Assembly (NCBI RefSeq): GCF_000709085.1
Contig: NZ_JFBD01000096.1
Location: 1-35,234 of the forward strand
Length of the DNA stretch: 35,234 bases
From: Virgibacillus alimentarius
GTDB lineage: Bacteria > Bacillota > Bacilli > Bacillales > Amphibacillaceae
Direction of reading: 5' to 3'
The notes under the pieces were generated by a model. That model did not search any database. It worked only from the letters and a program-made list of their open reading frames with translations, and had not been told where the DNA came from. Shown here piece after piece: positions 11,188 through 20,781 of this stretch. The position numbers and the translations under genes are program-made. Every line of letters begins with the position of its first letter. Position 1 is the stretch's first letter.

Positions 11188-12095
11188 TACATTTTTTCTA
11201 ATTGAGTCAACAGCTCCTTGAATTTGGATGGAGCTTCTGCTTTAAAATGCATCCATTCCTTTGTTGTTGGATGAGTAAAGCCTATACTTCTTGCATGCAG
11301 AGCTTGTCCTCCAATATCAAAAGTTTTTCGAGGACCATATTTGGGATCTCCTGCTAATGGATGTCCGATATATTTCATATGCACACGGATTTGATGTGTC
11401 CTTCCCGTTTCTAGTTGACATTTAATATGTGTGAAATTCTTAAAACGCTTAAGTACATGAAAGTGAGTAATTGCCGGTTTGCCTTGGTCAACAATTCCCA
11501 TTTTTTGCCTATCTTTAGGATCCCTTCCAATTGGTGCATCAACTAATCCATTTTCATGATCAATAACACCATGAACAATAGCTTCATAAATTCTTTCTAC
11601 TTTTTTCGCTACTAGCTGCTCGGCCAAATGAATATGCGTTGCTTCATTTTTAGCTACGATTAACAAACCACTTGTATCTTTATCAATACGATGGACTATT
11701 CCTGCCCGTTCTATTCCATTTAATTCTGAAAGATGGTCACAATGAAAAAGCAATGCGTTCACAAGGGTTCCCCTTTGGTGTCCTAAAGAGGGGTGTACAA
11801 CCATTCCAGCAGGTTTATTAACAACTAATAGATCCTCATCCTCAAATAAAATAGAAAGGGAGATATCCTCCCCTTCAACGGAAAAGCTCTCTTTTTCGGG
11901 GACTTTCCATTTTAATTTATCTCCTTCAGCGCATTTGTAATTAGGTTTTACCACTTTTTCATTTACTGTTACGAATTTTTGAGAAATCCATGACTGGATT
12001 TGAGAACGTGAATATTCTGGATTAATGACCGCCAGTAGCTTATCTATTCTCATGTGATGCTGTTCAGGTAATACTTTATAATTTTGTTGTGTCAT
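11184..12095 (-). CDS. rluD: RluD-family ribosomal large-subunit pseudouridine synthase (YlyB)
   Basis: Converts specific uridines of 23S rRNA to pseudouridine. The 303-residue protein has an N-terminal S4 RNA-binding domain (about 15-70, [22 protein letters not shown]) and a catalytic RluA/RluD domain. The hallmark [11 protein letters not shown] spans 135-145, with Asp138 as nucleophile. The [20 protein letters not shown] motif follows. The start ATG overlaps the lspA stop (ATGA). This is the position of ylyB in B. subtilis. The exact target uridines are not decidable from sequence. Confidence 0.93.
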   Translation of the reverse strand: MTQQNYKVLPEQHHMRIDKLLAVINPEYSRSQIQSWISQKFVTVNEKVVKPNYKCAEGDKLKWKVPEKESFSVEGEDISLSILFEDEDLLVVNKPAGMVVHPSLGHQRGTLVNALLFHCDHLSELNGIERAGIVHRIDKDTSGLLIVAKNEATHIHLAEQLVAKKVERIYEAIVHGVIDHENGLVDAPIGRDPKDRQKMGIVDQGKPAITHFHVLKRFKNFTHIKCQLETGRTHQIRVHMKYIGHPLAGDPKYGPRKTFDIGGQALHARSIGFTHPTTKEWMHFKAEAPSKFKELLTQLEKMY

Positions 12096-12562
12096 GATGT
12101 ACCCTTTCCTTTCTTTCTTTCATCCATAAAAGTAAAAATTAAGAGCAAAATTACACCAACAACTAATGCTGAGTCAGCTATATTAAAAATAGGATAATCA
12201 TAGTTAAAAATAATAAAATCCAGAAAGTCTACAACTTCTTTGTGAAGAATTCGATCGATAAAGTTCCCGATCGCACCACCTAAAACAAAGCTGAGCGAAA
12301 CAGCCAATAATTTGTTTTCCTTTCCATATTTATGTAAATAAAAAATAACACCGATAACAACAATGACCGTTATAATATAAAAGAAATTCATTTTCCCCTC
12401 TAATATTCCCCATGCTGCACCTGTATTGCGGTGAGACGTCAGATAAAAAAATTTTTCGATCACAGTAATTTGATCATATATTTCCATATTTTTCACAACC
12501 ATCCACTTAGACAATTGATCAATGCCAATGATAGCAATCGTAATCACATAATACCAGTACAT
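12092..12562 (-). CDS. lspA: Lipoprotein signal peptidase (SPase II)
   Basis: Membrane aspartyl protease that removes signal peptides from prolipoproteins after lipidation. With the start at 12562 the protein is 156 residues, close to the B. subtilis length. GGAGGA lies just upstream, and the longer in-frame ATG at 12601 adds a charged 13-residue extension without homology. Four hydrophobic segments are visible (about 3-22, 57-77, 84-103, 128-146). The catalytic Asp residues are Asp103 in GNFIDR and Asp130 in FNIADS; the conserved [11 protein letters not shown] is at 43-53. It overlaps rluD by 4 nt. The ylyA gene that stands between ileS and lspA in B. subtilis is absent. Confidence 0.95.
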   Translation of the reverse strand: MYWYYVITIAIIGIDQLSKWMVVKNMEIYDQITVIEKFFYLTSHRNTGAAWGILEGKMNFFYIITVIVVIGVIFYLHKYGKENKLLAVSLSFVLGGAIGNFIDRILHKEVVDFLDFIIFNYDYPIFNIADSALVVGVILLLIFTFMDERKKGKGTS

Positions 12563-12599
12563 ACCCTGTCCTCCGATTCTTAACAAACTCTTCCCAAGC

Positions 12600-12608
12600 A
12601 TTTTACCA
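12600..12608 (-). promoter_or_regulatory. Weak extended -10 candidate for lspA-rluD
   Basis: TGGTAAAAT lies between the ileS terminator and lspA on the minus strand; it has the TG extension and five of six -10 positions. There is no good -35 box. It is offered because the terminator upstream implies that lspA needs its own promoter. Confidence 0.3.
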
Positions 12609-12636
12609 CAAGAAATAAAAAAGTGCTCGTTTAGCC

Positions 12637-12670
12637 AAAAATATCCCTCTATGATGAGAGGGATATTTTT
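12637..12670 (-). terminator. Terminator of ileS
   Basis: The stem ATATCCCTCT/AGAGGGATAT (12641-12650 with 12657-12666) has a 6-nt loop and extends by four A-T pairs; the last arm supplies the U-run on the minus strand. It is located 9 nt after the ileS stop codon. Confidence 0.8.
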
Positions 12671-12678
12671 ATAGATGT

Positions 12679-15438
12679 TTATGCTTCTGAATAATGGTCT
12701 TTAACGATCGTTGCACAGCGTGTACATAACTCTGGGTAGTCTTTATCATCTCCAACTGTTTCCGAAGATATCCAGCAACGTTCACACTTTTCACCAGGAT
12801 GTTTTTCGACTAGGATGTCAACATATTGATAGGATTTTGCACGATCATTTGCATCACTGATATTTAATCTTGATACGATAAACAATTGATGCAAGTTTTG
12901 AATGTTTGTTAATATTTCTTTTGTTTTTTCATCTTTTGGAATGATCGTTAATTCCGCTTCTAATGATTTTCCTATAACTTTTTCATTTCTCGCTTCTTCA
13001 AGTGCTTTTAAAACATCATCCCGAACATGCATGATTTGAGCCCATTTTTCTAATTGGTTTTCAAAGCCAGCAACTTCCCGTGCTTCTGGAACATCTGTTA
13101 ACTGTACACTTTCTTCTTCCACACCTGGGATATATTCCCATATCTCTTCTGCTGTATGTGGAATAATTGGTGCGAGTAATTTTGTTATAGTAATTAAAAT
13201 CTCGTGATAGACTGTTTGAATGCTTCGGCGACGGCTGCTATCTTCCGCTTCAATATATAAAATATCTTTAGCAAAGTCCAAATAGAAAGAGCTTAATTCA
13301 TTGGCACAGAAATTATGAACTTCGTGATAAACAGTTGAAAACTCATATTTGTCATAGCCTTCACGTACTTTTGATACTAAGTTTTGCAAGCAATGAAGCA
13401 TGTATCGATCTACTTCTGCTAAATCCGCTTCGTTGATTTTGTCTTTTTTCGGATCAAAATCAGCTGTATTCGCAAGCATAAATCGAACGGTATTTCTGAT
13501 TTTACGGTAAGTTTCTGAAACTTGTTTTAATATATCATTTGAAATTCTAACATCAGCCTGATAATCAACAGAAGCTACCCATAAACGTAGAATATCTGCC
13601 CCAAGCTGCTTTAATACTTTGTTTGGCTGCATAATATTTCCTAATGATTTACTCATTTTTCTTCCATCGCCATCCAATACAAACCCATGGCTAATGATAG
13701 TTTTACATGGAGCTTTTCCAGTCACTGCAACAGCTGTTGATAAAGAAGAGTTAAACCAACCGCGATATTGGTCACTTCCTTCTAAATAAACATCTGCAGG
13801 ACGGCGATGATCTTCTTTTTCTAGTAATACGGCCTCATGAGAAGAACCAGAATCGAACCACACATCCATAATGTCTGTTTCTTTTGTAAACGTACCATTT
13901 GGACTATGTTCTGATTTGAACCCTTTTGGCAATAAATCTTTCACTTCCCATTCAAACCATATATTGGAACCATGTTCTTTAAATAATTTAGAAACATGTT
14001 CAATTGTTTCATCTGTGATAATAGGTGTTTTATCTTCACCATAAAATACTGGGATAGGAACACCCCAAGTACGCTGACGAGAGATACACCAATCCTCGCG
14101 GTCTCTAACCATATTATATAATCGCGTTTCTCCCCAATGCGGATACCAGTTAATTTCTTTTATTTCTTTTAAAATATCCTGACGAAAATCTTTAATCGAG
14201 GCGAACCATTGAGATGTCGCACGGAAAATAGTTGGTTTCTTTGTACGCCAGTCATGTGGATAAGAATGTGTAATGAATTTTAAATCTAATAACGCACCAA
14301 CTTCATCCAGCTTTTCTGTGATTAATTTATTCGCTTTATCATAGAAAAGCCCTTCAAATCCAGGAGCTTCTTCTGTTAGAACACCTTTCTCATCGACTGG
14401 ACATAATGCTTTGATTCCGTATTTTTGTGCTACATAAAAATCATCTTCCCCGTGACCCGGTGCAGTATGAACACAACCAGTTCCCGCTTCCATCGTAACA
14501 TGATCACCTAACATAATAATCGAATCACGATCATAGAGCGGATGCTTGGTGATGATTTGTTCTGCCTCTTTTCCTTTAAACGTTTTAAGTACTTCAGGAT
14601 TATCCCATCCCAATTCTTCCGAAACCGTTTCTAACAAGTCATGTGCAACTATATATTTATCTTGCCCTGCATTTACAACAGCATATTCAAATTCCGGGTG
14701 CAGACTAATTCCTAGATTTGCCGGTATTGTCCACGGCGTAGTTGTCCAGATAACAAACTTTTCTCCACCTTCAAGAAGCTCTTTTCCATCTGTTACTTCA
14801 AATGAAATATAAACAGAAGGAGAACGTTTATCATGATATTCAATTTCTGCTTCAGCTAATGCAGATTCAGAAGAAGGTGACCAATATACTGGTTTTAAGC
14901 CTTTGTAAATATAACCTTTTTTGGCCATTTCTCCAAACACTCTTATTTGAGCTGCTTCATAATTTTTTGTCAATGTTATATAAGGATTATCCCAGTCTCC
15001 ACGAACACCTAATTGTTTAAACTGGGTGCGCTGATTATCTAATTGGTCCATTGCATATTCTGTACACATTTTTCTAAATTCAACAATGTCTAATTTCTTA
15101 CGATCTATTTTTTTCTTTTTTGTCAAAGCTGTTTCTATTGGAAGCCCATGTGTATCCCATCCAGGTACATAAGGAGCATGAAAACCAGTCATTGATTTAT
15201 AACGAACAATGAAATCCTTCAGAATTTTGTTTAGAGCATGCCCAATGTGTAAATCACCATTAGCATATGGAGGACCATCATGCAGGATAAATATTGGTCT
15301 TCCTTTTGTTTTGTTTTGAACCTTTTCATAGATGTTATTCTCTTCCCATTGCTGTCTGCGAACTGGTTCTTTATTTGGCAAATTTCCGCGCATTGGAAAT
15401 TTAGTCTTAGGCATAACTAGTGTATCTTTGTATTCCAT
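12679..15438 (-). CDS. ileS: Isoleucyl-tRNA synthetase
   Basis: Charges tRNA-Ile with isoleucine. The 919-residue class I synthetase has HIGH at 64-67 ([10 protein letters not shown]) and KMSKS near residue 595 ([11 protein letters not shown]). The CP1 editing insertion includes [10 protein letters not shown] and [16 protein letters not shown]. An anticodon-binding helical domain precedes a C-terminal zinc knuckle of four Cys (CERCW... CTRC). The Zn-containing, roughly 920-residue form is the housekeeping bacterial type, not the eukaryote-like mupirocin-resistant type. The ATG is preceded by GGAGGAAAG. It is controlled by the T-box upstream and followed by its own terminator, so it is monocistronic. 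Confidence 0.98.
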   Translation of the reverse strand: MEYKDTLVMPKTKFPMRGNLPNKEPVRRQQWEENNIYEKVQNKTKGRPIFILHDGPPYANGDLHIGHALNKILKDFIVRYKSMTGFHAPYVPGWDTHGLPIETALTKKKKIDRKKLDIVEFRKMCTEYAMDQLDNQRTQFKQLGVRGDWDNPYITLTKNYEAAQIRVFGEMAKKGYIYKGLKPVYWSPSSESALAEAEIEYHDKRSPSVYISFEVTDGKELLEGGEKFVIWTTTPWTIPANLGISLHPEFEYAVVNAGQDKYIVAHDLLETVSEELGWDNPEVLKTFKGKEAEQIITKHPLYDRDSIIMLGDHVTMEAGTGCVHTAPGHGEDDFYVAQKYGIKALCPVDEKGVLTEEAPGFEGLFYDKANKLITEKLDEVGALLDLKFITHSYPHDWRTKKPTIFRATSQWFASIKDFRQDILKEIKEINWYPHWGETRLYNMVRDREDWCISRQRTWGVPIPVFYGEDKTPIITDETIEHVSKLFKEHGSNIWFEWEVKDLLPKGFKSEHSPNGTFTKETDIMDVWFDSGSSHEAVLLEKEDHRRPADVYLEGSDQYRGWFNSSLSTAVAVTGKAPCKTIISHGFVLDGDGRKMSKSLGNIMQPNKVLKQLGADILRLWVASVDYQADVRISNDILKQVSETYRKIRNTVRFMLANTADFDPKKDKINEADLAEVDRYMLHCLQNLVSKVREGYDKYEFSTVYHEVHNFCANELSSFYLDFAKDILYIEAEDSSRRRSIQTVYHEILITITKLLAPIIPHTAEEIWEYIPGVEEESVQLTDVPEAREVAGFENQLEKWAQIMHVRDDVLKALEEARNEKVIGKSLEAELTIIPKDEKTKEILTNIQNLHQLFIVSRLNISDANDRAKSYQYVDILVEKHPGEKCERCWISSETVGDDKDYPELCTRCATIVKDHYSEA

Positions 15439-15479
15439 CTTGCTTTCCTCCTTTAATTTTATCCATATATATTATATAA

Positions 15480-15712
15480 ATATAAAAAGTCCTCAACATC
15501 CCTAAAAAGGGACGAGAAGACTCGCGGTACCACCCTTATAAATTTAAAATAACGTTTTAAATTCACTCTATACTCGTAACGTGAATAGGACGGCCATTTC
15601 TACTGATTTCGAACGACTACTCCAGAGTGATATTCTAAAAGTTTCTCTGCATCAGGCTTTCACCGTTTCCTGACTCGCTTTTCAGATCATACCTTTATAC
15701 TGTCTCCATCAT
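15480..15712 (-). promoter_or_regulatory. Ile-specific T-box riboswitch in the ileS leader
   Basis: Senses uncharged tRNA-Ile by direct RNA pairing. The T-box core AGGGTGGTACCGCG is at 15523-15536 on the minus strand. The specifier codon AUC (Ile) is at 15629-15631 in the usual context GAATATCACTCTGGAG. A terminator stem with AGTCTTC pairing GAGGACT and TCCCT pairing AGGGA (15486-15528) is followed by five U. Uncharged tRNA-Ile should stabilise the antiterminator and allow ileS read-through. It explains nearly all of the 348-nt gap before ileS. Confidence 0.96.
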
Positions 15713-15744
15713 TGTATTTATTTAAATATAGTTTTTTAGTATGA

Positions 15745-15773
15745 ATTATATGTAAATTTGCAGTGAACGTCAA
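15745..15773 (-). promoter_or_regulatory. Sigma-A promoter of ileS
   Basis: -35 TTGACG (five of six) at 15768-15773, 17-nt spacer, perfect -10 TATAAT at 15745-15750. Predicted start near 15738, giving a leader of about 300 nt that contains the T-box. Confidence 0.88.
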
Positions 15774-15786
15774 GTTTTATCAATTA

Positions 15787-16287
15787 TTATTTATTCCCCG
15801 CTTCTTCTAATTCATCGCTTATTTCTGTATCAAATAAATCTTCCCAATCATTTGTACTAATTACATCTAACTGAGCTTCAACCAACATCCTTAAACGTGT
15901 TCGGAACACTTTTGCTTGTTTTTTTAATTCTTCTACATCCATAGCGATTCGTCTTGATTTACTCAATGCTTCATTTATAATTCGATCCGCATTTTTTTCA
16001 GCCTCTTTAATAATGAGTTTCGATTCCTTGGTCGCATTTCCCTTTACTTCCTCGGCCGTTTCCTGAGCGACCAAAATCGATTTATTTAAGGTTTCTTCGA
16101 TATTCGTAAAATGACTAAGCCTTTCCTCTAATTGAGCCACTTTTTCTTTTAAATCGTTTGTTTCCCTAATTGAAAGTTCGTAATCTTTAATGACCTGATC
16201 TAAAAATTCGTTAACCTCGTCTTCGTCATATCCGCGAAAACTCCTTGTAAACTCTTTATTATGGATATCTAGCGGTGTTAATGGCAC
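15787..16287 (-). CDS. divIVA: Cell division / polarity protein DivIVA
   Basis: Coiled-coil protein that binds curved membrane at septa and poles and recruits the Min system and other polar factors, including in sporulation. 166 residues. The N-terminal lipid-binding domain MPLTPLDIHNKEFTRSFRGYDEDEV keeps the exposed Phe17-Arg18 pair of the B. subtilis protein. The rest is coiled coil (about 30-55 and 65-135; HFTNIEETLNKSILVAQ, EAEKNADRIINEALSKSRR). I choose GTG 16287 rather than GTG 16296. GGAGGTGG is well spaced from the former but touches the latter, and the family begins MPLTP. Last gene of the ylm cluster. Confidence 0.96.
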   Translation of the reverse strand: MPLTPLDIHNKEFTRSFRGYDEDEVNEFLDQVIKDYELSIRETNDLKEKVAQLEERLSHFTNIEETLNKSILVAQETAEEVKGNATKESKLIIKEAEKNADRIINEALSKSRRIAMDVEELKKQAKVFRTRLRMLVEAQLDVISTNDWEDLFDTEISDELEEAGNK

Positions 16288-16370
16288 ACTGGCCACCTCC
16301 TTCTACTTCATTAGAATTAATCTACACGTTTTTATTCGACAAAAAATGGTGATCCTTCAACCCACTTCAA

Positions 16371-17147
16371 TTATTTTAAAAGGGCGGTAGTGATTTTAAG
16401 CTTATTTTTTTTCGTTCTCCCATTTATATGAAGGAGTTTGCTTCGGCCTCTGCCGCGAAGAGAAATCATATCTCCAGACTCAAGATTCATTTTTCCGTCT
16501 TCTACAATTTTGAAATTTACTTTTACGAGCTTTTTTTCAATAAAATCTGCGGCCTCTTTCCGTGATAAATGATAGATTGCCTTTACAATAGCATCTAGGC
16601 GCAAAGAAGACACTGTTTTATCAGATTCAATCCACTCTAGCTCTCTTTCGATTAAATGAGATAAATCTTTTGAATCAAGATTGATGCTCGAATTTTTCAC
16701 ATTGGTTAAATTCACACTTACATATGGAGCGATTTCACTTGCTACAACAATTTGTATCATCCCATTTTCAACAAAAATATCACCAAGTTTTTTCCGTTCA
16801 ATTCCCAAGGACAAAAACGCCCCCATAACATCTGGGTGTGATAAAGAGACGAATTTTTCTGCGTACTTTCCTTCTAAAAGTGTAAGATTAAAAGACGCAG
16901 CTGTTACATCTTCATAATACGGGGCAATGATGACACGTTTTCTTTCTGAGTGCCTCCCTCCACCATAGGACTGCACTTGCAGTTCATCATTTGAAGGACC
17001 TATAATCGCCTCGATTATTTGCTGCTCGCGAGGATCCAAGAAATCTGTTAATTTCATCTGAAACGTTCTTTCTACATGTTCCCTCCAGGATAAAACTTGA
17101 TCAATAAAAGGTTGTTCTTCCTTGCGAAAATGTTGATAAATACTCAT
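16371..17147 (-). CDS. ylmH: S4-domain RNA-binding protein YlmH
   Basis: Ribosome-associated protein. In B. subtilis, YlmH binds 50S-peptidyl-tRNA complexes and can take part in RqcH-dependent tailing, like the smaller S4 protein RqcP. The 258-residue product has an N-terminal conserved YlmH region (GPSNDELQVQSYGGGRHSERKRVII) and a C-terminal S4 domain at about 182-240 (LRLDAIVKAIYHLSRKEAADFIEKKLVKVN). It lies between ylmG and divIVA, as in B. subtilis. Its possible functional partner rqcH is about 13 kb away in the same window. Confidence 0.93.
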   Translation of the reverse strand: MSIYQHFRKEEQPFIDQVLSWREHVERTFQMKLTDFLDPREQQIIEAIIGPSNDELQVQSYGGGRHSERKRVIIAPYYEDVTAASFNLTLLEGKYAEKFVSLSHPDVMGAFLSLGIERKKLGDIFVENGMIQIVVASEIAPYVSVNLTNVKNSSINLDSKDLSHLIERELEWIESDKTVSSLRLDAIVKAIYHLSRKEAADFIEKKLVKVNFKIVEDGKMNLESGDMISLRGRGRSKLLHINGRTKKNKLKITTALLK

Positions 17148-17149
17148 TG

Positions 17150-17425
17150 TTAAAACCAGCCCATCAGCATATCGAATAGCACCGGTAATCCATAGGACCT
17201 GGCAAAAAACAGGACAAATATGGCTACGATGGGCGATATATCAATCATTCCAAGAGGTGGAATAATTCTTCTGAAAGGTTCTAAATAAGGTTCACAGATT
17301 TTAGTCAAAAATTCACCAAAAGCCGATTCTCGGGCCCCTGGAAACCAAGACATGAGAATATATACAATTAACGCAAAACTGTATATTTCTAGTGCAAAAT
17401 AGAGTACATTGTATAGCTGCATCAT
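17150..17425 (-). CDS. ylmG: YggT-family membrane protein YlmG
   Basis: Small integral membrane protein of 91 residues with two hydrophobic helices (about 5-25 and 62-85). Between them is the conserved family segment [23 protein letters not shown]. The biochemical function is not established; the family is tied to division and membrane organisation by its constant place beside sepF. It starts 6 nt after the sepF stop codon, so translation is probably coupled. Confidence 0.92.
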   Translation of the reverse strand: MMQLYNVLYFALEIYSFALIVYILMSWFPGARESAFGEFLTKICEPYLEPFRRIIPPLGMIDISPIVAIFVLFFARSYGLPVLFDMLMGWF

Positions 17426-17431
17426 CTTCTA

Positions 17432-17875
17432 CTACCATCCTTTTTGAAATTCATCTTCACTGCTGGCCAATGATTCCGAGATAGAACCCGATACATTAAC
17501 GTTATCAGGTGTACATAAAAATGTCTCCGAACCCAGTTTTTGTATATCGCCATTGACAGCATAAACAGTGCCACTGAGAAAATCAACAATTCGCTTGGCT
17601 TGTTGATGGTCAACTCGCTGCAGATTTATAACAACAGCACGACGGCCAACAATATTATCTGCAATTTCTTGTGCTTCATTGTATGTTCGCGGTTCACAAA
17701 GCACTACCTTCGAAGTAGGGTGCTGCATACTCGTCAAGTTGACGACCTTATTCGGGCTCTGGGTTTTGCTTTGTCCCGCTGGCTTGTCCATCGCATCTAT
17801 CTCTTCTGTTTCTTCCATATATTCATATTCATCATCCATTGTAAAGAATGTCTTAATCTTATTTTTGATACTCAT
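17432..17875 (-). CDS. sepF: Cell division protein SepF
   Basis: FtsZ-binding protein that forms rings and anchors the Z-ring to the membrane, partly overlapping FtsA in function. The 147-residue protein has an N-terminal amphipathic membrane-targeting helix (MSIKNKIKTFF), an acidic linker with many Glu and Asp (14-35), and the globular SepF domain (about 58-145), with VINLQRVDHQQAKRIVDFLSG and a C-terminal QKGW ending like the B. subtilis protein. Shine-Dalgarno GAGGTG precedes the ATG. It sits with ftsAZ and divIVA in the same region. Confidence 0.96.
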   Translation of the reverse strand: MSIKNKIKTFFTMDDEYEYMEETEEIDAMDKPAGQSKTQSPNKVVNLTSMQHPTSKVVLCEPRTYNEAQEIADNIVGRRAVVINLQRVDHQQAKRIVDFLSGTVYAVNGDIQKLGSETFLCTPDNVNVSGSISESLASSEDEFQKGW

Positions 17876-17890
17876 GGTTACACCTCACAA

Positions 17891-18565
17891 TTATTCTGAT
17901 CCAACTAATTTTGAACCAATACGTATATGTGTGGCACCTTCTTCAATAGCTATTGTGTAATCATTACTCATTCCCATTGATAAATACTCACAAGGTGCGT
18001 GTGTTAATTTTTCTTCTTTTACCATGTCTCTTAACTGTGCTAACCTTCTAAATGTTGCTCTTAGCTCTTGTTCATCATCGATATGCGGGGCCATCGTCAT
18101 TAAACCGACAATTCGGATGTTCTCGAACTTTTCCATTTCTTTCACAAAGGATAAAACATCCTTTGGAGACAGACCGTGCTTTGATTCTTCCCCACTAACA
18201 TTGACTTGAACAAAACAATCCTTCAACTCATTTGTTCGTTTATTGATTTCCTTTGCAAGTGACGTACGATCTAACGAATGAATAACGTCTACTTTGTCAG
18301 CTACACTCTTCACCTTTCTTGATTGCAATGTACCGATAAAGTGCCATTGGACGTTATCTTGTATATGTTCATATTTCTCCAAGAACCCTTCTTGACGATT
18401 TTCACCAAGATTTGTAATTCCCGCCTTTATTGCTTCTTCTGTTCGTTCTATTGTAACATATTTCGTTACTGCAATTAGGGTAATTTCATCTAAATTACGA
18501 TTGACTTTTTCACAAGCCTGTTCCATATTACGACGGATATGTTTAAGATTTGTTTCTACTTCCAT
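17891..18565 (-). CDS. ylmE: PLP homeostasis protein YlmE (YggS/PLPBP family)
   Basis: Single-domain, alanine-racemase-fold protein that binds pyridoxal phosphate and buffers vitamin B6; no enzyme reaction is known. The product is 224 residues with the chosen start. Lys35 in IAVTKYV is the Schiff-base lysine. Further signatures are NLGENR, WHFIGTLQSRK, LMTMAPH and LSMGMSNDY. ATG 18565 is preferred because GGGAGAGA is correctly spaced and the family begins about here. An in-frame ATG at 18595, which would add 10 residues, has only a weak ribosome site. Confidence 0.93.
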   Translation of the reverse strand: MEVETNLKHIRRNMEQACEKVNRNLDEITLIAVTKYVTIERTEEAIKAGITNLGENRQEGFLEKYEHIQDNVQWHFIGTLQSRKVKSVADKVDVIHSLDRTSLAKEINKRTNELKDCFVQVNVSGEESKHGLSPKDVLSFVKEMEKFENIRIVGLMTMAPHIDDEQELRATFRRLAQLRDMVKEEKLTHAPCEYLSMGMSNDYTIAIEEGATHIRIGSKLVGSE

Positions 18566-18595
18566 TGCTTTTATCTCTCCCTGTTTCATAATCAC

Positions 18596-19411
18596 TTACT
18601 CTTTCAAGTAACCTATGTAACCTAACATTCGACCTGTTTTTCCATTCTCCCGGCGGTGGGAATAAAATAGACTATTATCTCGAAATGTGCAATATTGTGT
18701 TACATCTATATTATTACGTAAAACCCCAGATTGCAAAAGGATATCTACATTTAGCTGCTTTAAATTTAATAAATAACGATTATTTCCTTTGGACTTAATT
18801 GCATTTTGCCGATATTGTGGATCTATCTTATGCATTACCCGACTATCTATTTCATAATATTCCTGCGATATACATGGTCCAATTGCTGCAAGCAGATTCG
18901 AAGCGTTTACACCGAGGGAACGTAATGTATCTACCATTTTTTGAGCAATTTTATTTGTCGTTCCCCTCCAACCTGCATGTGCGATACCAATATATTCTGT
19001 TACAGGGTCAAAAAAATAGAGAGGAGCGCAATCTGCATAAAAAGCTGTACATAATATCCCTGTTTGATTGGTGATTAACCCATCTATTCCTTTGATGGAA
19101 GTTTGGTTCGTTGTGGCTCCTTTGCCTTTATCTTGTTCCCCAATTATTTTTATATTTGTATCGTGAACTTGTTCCCCAGAAACCCAGTTTTCTAATGGAA
19201 AAGATAATTTTTCAGCTAATCGTTGCCTGTTCTTGATAACATACGGCCGCCAATCATCAACATGGAAACCAAAATTAAACGATTCATAGGGAGAGCTGCT
19301 GACTCCCCCATTTCTTGTTGTAAAACCAACTTGTAATTTTGAATGGATATTCTGCCACTGTGCTATATGTAAAAAAGATTGATTAGAATGGTAAAAAGCT
19401 TCTTTCTCCAT
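18596..19411 (-). CDS. pgeF: Peptidoglycan editing factor / YfiH-family protein (YlmD)
   Basis: Cytoplasmic protein of the former 'multicopper polyphenol oxidase / laccase' family (YfiH, PgeF). The E. coli member hydrolyses L-Ser wrongly incorporated into the UDP-MurNAc peptide; the older laccase name reflects in vitro activity. The 271-residue protein has the conserved metal site: His83 (GEQVHD), Cys128 (ADCAPL) and His145 (AHAGWRGT). ATG 19411 is chosen since AGGAGG is 7-8 nt upstream, ahead of an in-frame ATG at 19435. In B. subtilis this is ylmD, in the same place. A role in wall-precursor quality fits the neighbourhood but is inference. Confidence 0.9.
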   Translation of the reverse strand: MEKEAFYHSNQSFLHIAQWQNIHSKLQVGFTTRNGGVSSSPYESFNFGFHVDDWRPYVIKNRQRLAEKLSFPLENWVSGEQVHDTNIKIIGEQDKGKGATTNQTSIKGIDGLITNQTGILCTAFYADCAPLYFFDPVTEYIGIAHAGWRGTTNKIAQKMVDTLRSLGVNASNLLAAIGPCISQEYYEIDSRVMHKIDPQYRQNAIKSKGNNRYLLNLKQLNVDILLQSGVLRNNIDVTQYCTFRDNSLFYSHRRENGKTGRMLGYIGYLKE

Positions 19412-19474
19412 ATTGAAACCTCCTGACTGATTCATGTACTATTTTAGCATATTTGGGTTGTACCTCCTTCTTTT

Positions 19475-19756
19475 TCAGTCAGGAAAGTTTGATTCCGGAT
19501 ACAATGTTGGCTCTTTTACTTCTTTTACAAGAATGACATCCGAACCAATTGTTATAATTTTCTCCCAGTGAATGATTAGCTCATCCGATTTTCCAAATAA
19601 ACCACTTTTTTTATCTCGGACGACAATGATGATTGCAGTTATCTTTCCACTGTCTGGATCTATTTCAAGATCATAAATATGCCCTAAACGTCTCCCATCT
19701 TCAATCACGATAATTTCTTTTGTTTGCAGCTCAGATAATTTTATCAACCCATTCAC
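19475..19756 (-). CDS. ylmC: PRC-barrel protein YlmC/YmxH
   Basis: 93-residue PRC-barrel domain protein, a family restricted mainly to spore formers and placed next to sigG. Visible features are LSELQTKEIIVIEDGRRLGHIYDLEIDP and VPLxW-type core positions (ELIIHWEKIITIGSDVILV). Molecular function is unknown; a sporulation link is inferred from distribution and location. It begins the ylmC-divIVA gene run, just after the sigG terminator. A weak promoter-like pair (TTGTAT, 17 nt, TATAGA) lies just upstream, but I do not list it separately. Confidence 0.88.
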   Translation of the reverse strand: MNGLIKLSELQTKEIIVIEDGRRLGHIYDLEIDPDSGKITAIIIVVRDKKSGLFGKSDELIIHWEKIITIGSDVILVKEVKEPTLYPESNFPD

Positions 19757-19803
19757 CTACCTTATTTTATCTATATGCAGTAAACGAACATAATACAATA
19801 AAA

Positions 19804-19844
19804 AAAAGACAGACACTAATATAAGGAACCAGTGTCTGTCTTTT
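19804..19844 (-). terminator. Terminator of sigG
   Basis: A 14-bp perfect stem (19804-19817 with 19831-19844, AGACAGACACT/AGTGTCTGTCT plus A-T ends) has a 13-nt loop. It is followed by a U-tract on the minus strand, 32 nt after the sigG stop codon. Confidence 0.9.
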
Positions 19845-19876
19845 CTATTTCCACTTAATCATATTATTTTCTTTTT

Positions 19877-20656
19877 TTATTCAAACATTTCTTTATTCAT
19901 TTGATGGATGGCAGACTTTTCAAGCCTTGATACTTGTGCTTGCGATATTCCTATTTCTTCCGCAACTTCCATTTGTGTTTTTCCTTGGAAAAATCGCTTA
20001 TTTAATATCATTTTTTCCCTAGCATTTAGTTGATGCATCCCTTGTTTCAACGAAAGTTTATCATCCCATGTTTCTTCACTATCTTTGTCATCACTTATTT
20101 GATCCATCACATAAATCGGGTCTCCCCCATCATTATAAATAGGCTCAAATAAAGAAACGGGATCTTGGATAGCATCCATGGCGAAAACAATATCAGCATG
20201 AGGAATACCCATTTCTTCAGCAATTTCCATTGGTGTCGGTTCTTTTGATGTTTTATTCACCAACTTTTCTCTGACTTGCAATGCTTTGTAGGCAATATCT
20301 CGCAGTGACCTCGATACTCTAATTGGATTATTGTCCCTTAAATACCTTCGAATCTCTCCTATGATCATAGGTACAGCATAGGTTGAAAAGCGAACATTAT
20401 GACTCAAATCAAAATTATCTATCGATTTCATTAAACCAATACAACCTACTTGAAACAAATCATCTACGTATTCACCACGGTTATTGAATCGCTTAATAAC
20501 ACTTAATACAAGACGTAAATTTCCATTTACTAGTTCTTCTCTTGCTTCCAAGTCTCCTTCTTGTAGTCTTACAAACAATTTGCGCATTTCATCGTTCTTT
20601 AATACCGGTAATTTCGATGTATCAACACCACATATCTCAACTTTATGTCTGATCAT
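19877..20656 (-). CDS. sigG: RNA polymerase sporulation sigma factor sigma-G
   Basis: Late forespore sigma factor, which turns on spore-coat-protective and germination genes after engulfment. The 259 residues are almost colinear with B. subtilis SigG. The N-terminal signature KVEICGVDTSKLPVLKNDEM is specific to sigma-G. Region 2 covers RRYLRD and DDLFQVGCIGLMKSIDNFDL, and the C-terminal region 4 helix-turn-helix is VAEEIGISQAQVSRLEK. GGGAGG precedes the ATG. A close match to the sigma-F consensus lies 40 nt upstream, which fits forespore expression. No read-through terminator separates sigE from it, so some mother-cell read-through is possible. Confidence 0.98.
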   Translation of the reverse strand: MIRHKVEICGVDTSKLPVLKNDEMRKLFVRLQEGDLEAREELVNGNLRLVLSVIKRFNNRGEYVDDLFQVGCIGLMKSIDNFDLSHNVRFSTYAVPMIIGEIRRYLRDNNPIRVSRSLRDIAYKALQVREKLVNKTSKEPTPMEIAEEMGIPHADIVFAMDAIQDPVSLFEPIYNDGGDPIYVMDQISDDKDSEETWDDKLSLKQGMHQLNAREKMILNKRFFQGKTQMEVAEEIGISQAQVSRLEKSAIHQMNKEMFE

Positions 20657-20695
20657 TGTGTTCTGCCCTCCCAGTTGGTGATGCTGTTCATGGAC

Positions 20696-20724
20696 AGTAT
20701 CTCCCTCTAGGAGGTTTTTTATGC
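20696..20724 (-). promoter_or_regulatory. Sigma-F promoter of sigG
   Basis: -35 GCATA at 20720-20724, 15-nt spacer, -10 GGAGATACT at 20696-20704. This fits the sigma-F consensus (GYWTA, N15-16, GGnnAnAnT) at every defined position. The predicted transcript begins about 34 nt before the sigG ATG. Confidence 0.8.
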
Positions 20725-20781
20725 AATCAGCTTCATGAAAAACAAGGCATAAAATTACCGCTAAAACCTATAAAATAAAGG

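Noticed and set aside
17422-17613. Minus-strand reading frame overlapping the end of sepF
   Set aside because: Different frame within sepF, no ribosome site and no family resemblance.
20725-20781. Repeated GCTAAA(A)CC segments after sigE
   Set aside because: They are direct, not inverted, and short; no terminator or other element can be supported.
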